In this document: one piece after another, positions 60,792-64,000 of the stretch | Position numbering within the stretch: the first letter of the stretch is position 1 | Layout: the number at the start of each line of letters is the position of its first letter | Origin: Streptomyces lomondensis | GTDB lineage: Bacteria > Actinomycetota > Actinomycetes > Streptomycetales > Streptomycetaceae | DNA length: 64,000 bases | Assembly: GCF_014651035.1 (NCBI RefSeq) | Contig: NZ_BMWC01000007.1 | Coordinates: 248,001 to 312,000, forward strand | Direction of reading: 5' to 3' | Notes under the pieces: generated by a model | What the model saw: the letters and a program-made list of their open reading frames with translations, nothing else | Database searches by the model: none | What the model was told of the DNA's origin: nothing | Position numbers and translations under genes: made by a program

Positions 60792-62147
60792 TTGAGAGAA
60801 ACCGTCACCCAGTCAGGCGATCACCACGTCGCTCTCCCCGAGGAGAACCCCGCCCTGCCCGAGGACGCCGGCCCCGGCGACCGGATGGCCCGCAGGGCGG
60901 TCATCGCCAGCACGATCGGCAGCGCCATCGAGTGGTACGACTTCTACCTGTATTCCACGGCGTCGGCCGTCCTGCTCGGACCACTGTTCTTTCCCCAGCA
61001 CTCCTCCGCCACTGCCACCCTGGCCGCCTTCGCGACCTATGCCGCCGGCTTCGTCGCGCGCCCGGTGGGCGGGGCGATCATCGGCCACTTCGGCGACCGG
61101 ATCGGCCGGAAGGCGATGCTCGTCCTGACCCTGGTCACCATGGGTGCGGCGACCTTCCTCGTCGGTCTGCTTCCCACGTACGAGCAGGCGGGCCTGTGGG
61201 CTCCGGTTCTGCTGGTCACCCTGCGAGTGGTCCAGGGCATCGGGATCGGCGGCGAATGGGGCGGCGGCGTGCTGATCACCACCGAACACGCCCCCTCCCA
61301 TCGCCGGGGCCTGTTCAGCAGCTTCCCCGCGGCCGGCTTCCCCATCGGCCTCGCGGCGAGCACCGGGATGATCTCGCTGATCACCCTCATGCCCGAGGAC
61401 GCGTTGCTCTCCTGGGGCTGGCGGCTGCCGTTCCTGGCCTCGGCGATCCTGGTGCTGGTGGGCGTCGTGGTGCGCCTCGGCGTCGCGGAGAGCCCGGAGT
61501 TCGTCCGGGAGCACGCGCGCGGCACCCTGGCGAAGGCGCCGATCGCCGACGTTCTGCGCGAACGCCCGGGGCAGGCGATCAGGGGGGCGCTGGCGGCGCT
61601 CGGCCTCGCCATGATCGTCAGCACCTACTCCGTCTATCTGCTCGCCTACGGCTCCACCCGGCCCGAAGCCCGGACGGAACTGCTGAACGGTCTCATGATC
61701 GGCGCCGTGCTGGAGGCCCTGCTGCTCCCCGTCTTCGGCATGCTCTCCGACCGGTTCGGCCGCCGTCGCATCATTCTCTTCGGATACACCGTGTGCGCTC
61801 TGGTGGTGCTACCCGCGCCACACTGGATGACCTCGGGAAACAGTGTCCTGAGCGGCCTCACGTTCGCCTTGGCGCTGGGTGTGGGCCATGCGGCCGTCTA
61901 CGGCGGTTTCGCCGCCTTCCTCGTCGAACTGTTCCCGACCCGGCAGCGATACTCCGCCCTGGCCCTCACCTACCAACTCGGCGCGACGATCGCCAGCTTC
62001 GGACCGCTCGTGGCGGGCGCCCTGGCCGACGGCGAACGGACGGCGACGCCCGGGATCTACCTGCTGCTCGGCACCCTGCTGGTCTCGGGCATGGCCGTGG
62101 CCACCACGCGTCCCGCGCCGCGCCCCCTCCGGCGGCAGAAAACGTAG
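60792..62147 (+). CDS. MHS-family (metabolite:H+ symporter) MFS transporter
   Basis: TTG 60792 has GGAAACGG upstream; ATG 60885 is an alternative. The 451-residue protein has twelve helices and the MHS signatures: STIGSAIEWYDFYLYSTASA in helix 1, ARPVGGAIIGHFGDRIGRKA after helix 2, LRVVQGIGIGGEWGGGVLIT and SEGF-like loops. MHS proteins import or export small metabolites such as osmolytes and organic acids. In this cluster it could supply a precursor or export a product. Confidence 0.85.
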   Translation: MRETVTQSGDHHVALPEENPALPEDAGPGDRMARRAVIASTIGSAIEWYDFYLYSTASAVLLGPLFFPQHSSATATLAAFATYAAGFVARPVGGAIIGHFGDRIGRKAMLVLTLVTMGAATFLVGLLPTYEQAGLWAPVLLVTLRVVQGIGIGGEWGGGVLITTEHAPSHRRGLFSSFPAAGFPIGLAASTGMISLITLMPEDALLSWGWRLPFLASAILVLVGVVVRLGVAESPEFVREHARGTLAKAPIADVLRERPGQAIRGALAALGLAMIVSTYSVYLLAYGSTRPEARTELLNGLMIGAVLEALLLPVFGMLSDRFGRRRIILFGYTVCALVVLPAPHWMTSGNSVLSGLTFALALGVGHAAVYGGFAAFLVELFPTRQRYSALALTYQLGATIASFGPLVAGALADGERTATPGIYLLLGTLLVSGMAVATTRPAPRPLRRQKT

Positions 62148-62223
62148 GTGTGCCAGCGCGGTAATCCAGCCGTGCGGAGAACGCGTCGCGTCAATCGGCG
62201 CCCGGTGGAAGGTGCTTCCTCCG

Positions 62224-62229
62224 TATAAT
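62224..62229 (+). promoter_or_regulatory. Candidate -10 box (TATAAT) for the lysyl-tRNA synthetase gene
   Basis: TATAAT at 62224-62229 is an exact housekeeping-type -10 element, rare in this GC-rich DNA, and lies about 107 bases before the ATG at 62336. GGAAG-GTG-CTTCC just upstream (62207-62219) is a small inverted repeat that could be an operator. No good -35 is visible. The leader has no T-box features that I can see. Confidence 0.5.
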
Positions 62230-62335
62230 CCCAAGACCCCAACGGCGTGCCCGGCACCGCTGTCCGGAAGAAATCCACTGCGCCGTGCAAGCATCGAGCT
62301 GATTTCAGCCCCGCCGCACGAGATGAGCTGTATCC

Positions 62336-63760
62336 ATGAGCGAAAGCACCACGCCGCAAACCACCTTCGCGCCCGCGCCTGGTTACCGGACCGACAGCGT
62401 AGCCGTCGAGGTGAAACAGGCCGAGGACGGAACTCAGGCGCGGCTGGCCGGGCGCGTGGTGCTGTGGCGGAAACTCGGCGGTCTGGTTTTCGGACACATT
62501 CTGGATCGCAGCGGACGGGTGCAGATCTCGCTGCGCCGCGACGACCTGGGAACCGAGCAGTTCAACGACTGGTCGCGGTCCGTGAAGGTGGGTGACTTCG
62601 TCGGCGTATCCGGCCGGAAGTACATCACAAACAAGGGTGAGCCCACGCTGGCGGTCACGGATTTGACCGTACTCAACCAGGCTCGGCGTCAGCTTCCGGA
62701 CAAGTGGGCCGGCATCACGCACGCCGAAGTCCGTTACCGCCGCCGGTATCTCGACCTGATCTCCGACTCGGTGTCCCGGGACCGGTTCCGGACCCGGTCG
62801 CGCGCCATTTCGGCCATCAGGCGATATCTGGACGGCCTGGACTTCATGGAAGTGGAGACACCGATTCTCCAGGAGGCCGCTTCCGGCGCGGCCGCACGGC
62901 CGTTCATCACGCATCACAACACGCTCGACCAGGAGCTGTACCTGCGTATCGCCCCCGAGACGTTCCTCAAGCGCGTGGTCGGCGGCGGGCTGGAGCGCGT
63001 CTACGAGATGGGCAAGCTGTTCCGCAACGAAGGCTCCGACCCGTCCCACCTCCAGGAGTTCACCAGCCTGGAGTGGTACGCGGGCTACTGGGACTATCGC
63101 GACAACATGCGGGTGGTACGCGACCTGATCCTGCACGTGATGGAGGAGACGCTCGGTACCACCGTCGTCACGTACCAGGGGACCGAACTGGACTTCGGCG
63201 CCGACTGGCCGGAGATCGACTACCGGGAGGCGGTGCACGCCCGCACCGGTATCGACCTGACAGAGGTACGGGATCTGCCCGCTCTGCGCGACCGTGTCAA
63301 GATCGCCTACCCGGATTCGGACATCGCCGAGGCGCCGTCCTACGCCGCGATGGTCGACCTGCTGTACAAGCGGACGGTGCGTCCCGGGCTCATCCAGCCG
63401 TGCTTCCTGCTGCACCACCCGGTCGAACTCGCCCCGCTCGCCCGTCGCAGTGACGACGACCCCACCCGGCTCGACATGTTCCAGGTCGTCGTCCACAGCT
63501 GGGAGATCGCCAAGGCTTACTCCGAGCTGGTCGACCCCGTGGATCAGCGCGAGCGGCTGATGGAGCAGATGGCCATGCGGGACGCGGGTGACGACGAGAC
63601 GATGATGCTGGAGGAGGACTTCCTCGAGGCCATGGAGTACGGCATGCCCCCCATGTCCGGCCTGGGCCTCGGCATCGACCGCCTCATCGCCCTCCTCACC
63701 GACGCGCCCAACCTGCGGGACGTGGTGCTGTTCCCGGCAATGCGCAGGGACCTCGGCTGA
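62336..63760 (+). CDS. Divergent class II lysyl-tRNA synthetase paralogue
   Basis: The 474-residue protein has an OB-fold tRNA-binding domain (residues 1-135; ARLAGRVVLWRKLGG) and a class II core: motif 1 near FLDGLDFMEVETP-like sequence, motif 2 RNEGSDPSHLQEFTSLEWY and motif 3 GMPPMSGLGLGIDRL. Canonical LysRS has an HNPEFTMMELY segment in motif 2 and N-G-F-S-E around Asn424 (E. coli), part of the lysine pocket. Here the aligned segment is K-A-Y-S-E, so that Asn is Lys. The change suggests altered substrate choice or self-resistance. It lies at the edge of the cluster, so a second, housekeeping LysRS is expected elsewhere. Confidence 0.85.
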   Translation: MSESTTPQTTFAPAPGYRTDSVAVEVKQAEDGTQARLAGRVVLWRKLGGLVFGHILDRSGRVQISLRRDDLGTEQFNDWSRSVKVGDFVGVSGRKYITNKGEPTLAVTDLTVLNQARRQLPDKWAGITHAEVRYRRRYLDLISDSVSRDRFRTRSRAISAIRRYLDGLDFMEVETPILQEAASGAAARPFITHHNTLDQELYLRIAPETFLKRVVGGGLERVYEMGKLFRNEGSDPSHLQEFTSLEWYAGYWDYRDNMRVVRDLILHVMEETLGTTVVTYQGTELDFGADWPEIDYREAVHARTGIDLTEVRDLPALRDRVKIAYPDSDIAEAPSYAAMVDLLYKRTVRPGLIQPCFLLHHPVELAPLARRSDDDPTRLDMFQVVVHSWEIAKAYSELVDPVDQRERLMEQMAMRDAGDDETMMLEEDFLEAMEYGMPPMSGLGLGIDRLIALLTDAPNLRDVVLFPAMRRDLG

Positions 63761-63765
63761 CGGCA

Positions 63766-63804
63766 GGAGGGCGGGAACCCGGTGCGGCCGGGTTCCCGCC
63801 CTCC
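63766..63804 (+). terminator. Strong 17-bp hairpin terminator
   Basis: GGAGGGCGGGAACCCGG and its exact complement flank a TGCGG loop, six bases after the lysyl-tRNA synthetase stop. It lies between that gene and the gene on the opposite strand, and so would terminate both. Confidence 0.9.
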
Positions 63805-63815
63805 TCCGGGGGTGC

Positions 63816-64000
63816 TCAGCCGGCCGGCTTGGTCGTCACGTTCAGCCGGCGATGCGCGCTCCGGACACGTTCCTCCAGTTCCACCGCTGTGTCGGCGCCG
63901 ATGACGGCGAACACACACCAGTCGGATGCGGAGTCCATGCGCAGGTCCTCGCCCACCTCGCACAGGATCTGGTGATCGAGAATTCCCGGAACGGCGTCGA
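63816..64000 (-). CDS. C-terminal part of an unidentified gene, cut by the window edge
   Basis: The reverse strand is open from the edge to a TGA at 63818-63816. The last 60 residues include VPGILDHQILCEVGEDLRMD, SDWCVFAVIGADTAVELEER and VRSAHRRLNVTTKPAG. The VIGADTAVELEERV and ...RLNV run resembles the C-terminal lobe of ATP-grasp ligases, which would suit an amino-acid or peptide-ligating role beside a synthetase-like gene. The call rests on one short stretch. Confidence 0.45.
   Translation of the reverse strand, partial: DAVPGILDHQILCEVGEDLRMDSASDWCVFAVIGADTAVELEERVRSAHRRLNVTTKPAG

Noticed and set aside
62148..62335. T-box riboswitch in the LysRS leader
   Set aside because: No T-box consensus, specifier loop or terminator alternation is visible in the 188 bases; only a TATAAT and a small inverted repeat.

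Overview
The window is high-GC actinobacterial DNA and almost certainly comes from a Streptomyces chromosome. Third codon positions are strongly G/C-biased. GTG and TTG starts, 4-bp stop/start overlaps and Tat-type signals are common. TTA leucine codons are so scarce that single ones stand out, which suggests bldA control. Many families are typical of the genus: FG-GAP proteins, ALF repeats, DUF1707, UTRA and StrR-type regulators.

Layout. (a) 1-1913 is a decayed edge: the 5' part of an integrase, a regulator remnant, a frameshifted YdcF gene and a UTRA protein without a DNA-binding domain. (b) 1920-8657 holds a DUF1707 protein, a secreted protein, a polysaccharide module (nucleotide-sugar dehydrogenase, 57-residue membrane peptide, processive GT2 glycosyltransferase) and two RibD/DHFR-like proteins. 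(c) 8848-16398 is a tandem array of secreted FG-GAP (integrin-alpha-like) paralogues; the first is a stub and the last is split by a roughly 345-bp insertion. (d) 16566-19254 is core genome: a Yip1-like membrane protein, a phosphoribosyltransferase, dcd, a small zinc-ribbon protein and tRNA-Gly(CCC).

(e) 19255-36848 is a composite island inserted at the tRNA-Gly 3' end. Its boundaries are three direct copies of that end (19209-19255, 32352-32398, 36666-36711). The first segment (about 13 kb) carries transposase and vapC fossils, a VOC protein, an ALF-repeat protein, a secreted nuclease-like protein and its neighbour, an acyltransferase, a small secreted protein and a protease-FG-GAP fusion. 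The second segment (about 4.3 kb) carries an N-terminally shortened tyrosine integrase. It also carries a three-gene cassette of conspicuously lower GC (DUF4062-like protein, ThsB/MTH538-like TIR protein, RipA-like membrane protein) that looks like an undescribed anti-phage system.

(f) 36849-42892 is core genome: a membrane protein, a NarL-type two-component system with an MMPL exporter, and a Tat-exported DJ-1/PfpI protein. (g) 42966 to the right edge looks like an unusual biosynthetic gene cluster. An eleven-gene operon (55393 down to 42966) encodes a B12-type radical SAM enzyme, two sulfotransferases, two methyltransferase domains, a degenerate rubrerythrin-like protein, a sulfatase-fold enzyme, a GTP cyclohydrolase II-like enzyme, an unassigned protein, a HAD phosphatase and an MFS exporter. 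One methyltransferase is fused to a GyrB ATPase-transducer half without TOPRIM. Around the operon lie a StrR/ParB-type regulator with one TTA codon, two more sulfatase-fold proteins (one apparently dead), an arginine-deiminase-family enzyme, an MHS transporter and a divergent class II lysyl-tRNA synthetase. I cannot name the product. The sulfo-transfer genes suggest a sulfated or sulfamated small molecule, and the GyrB fragment suggests gyrase as a possible target or decoy.
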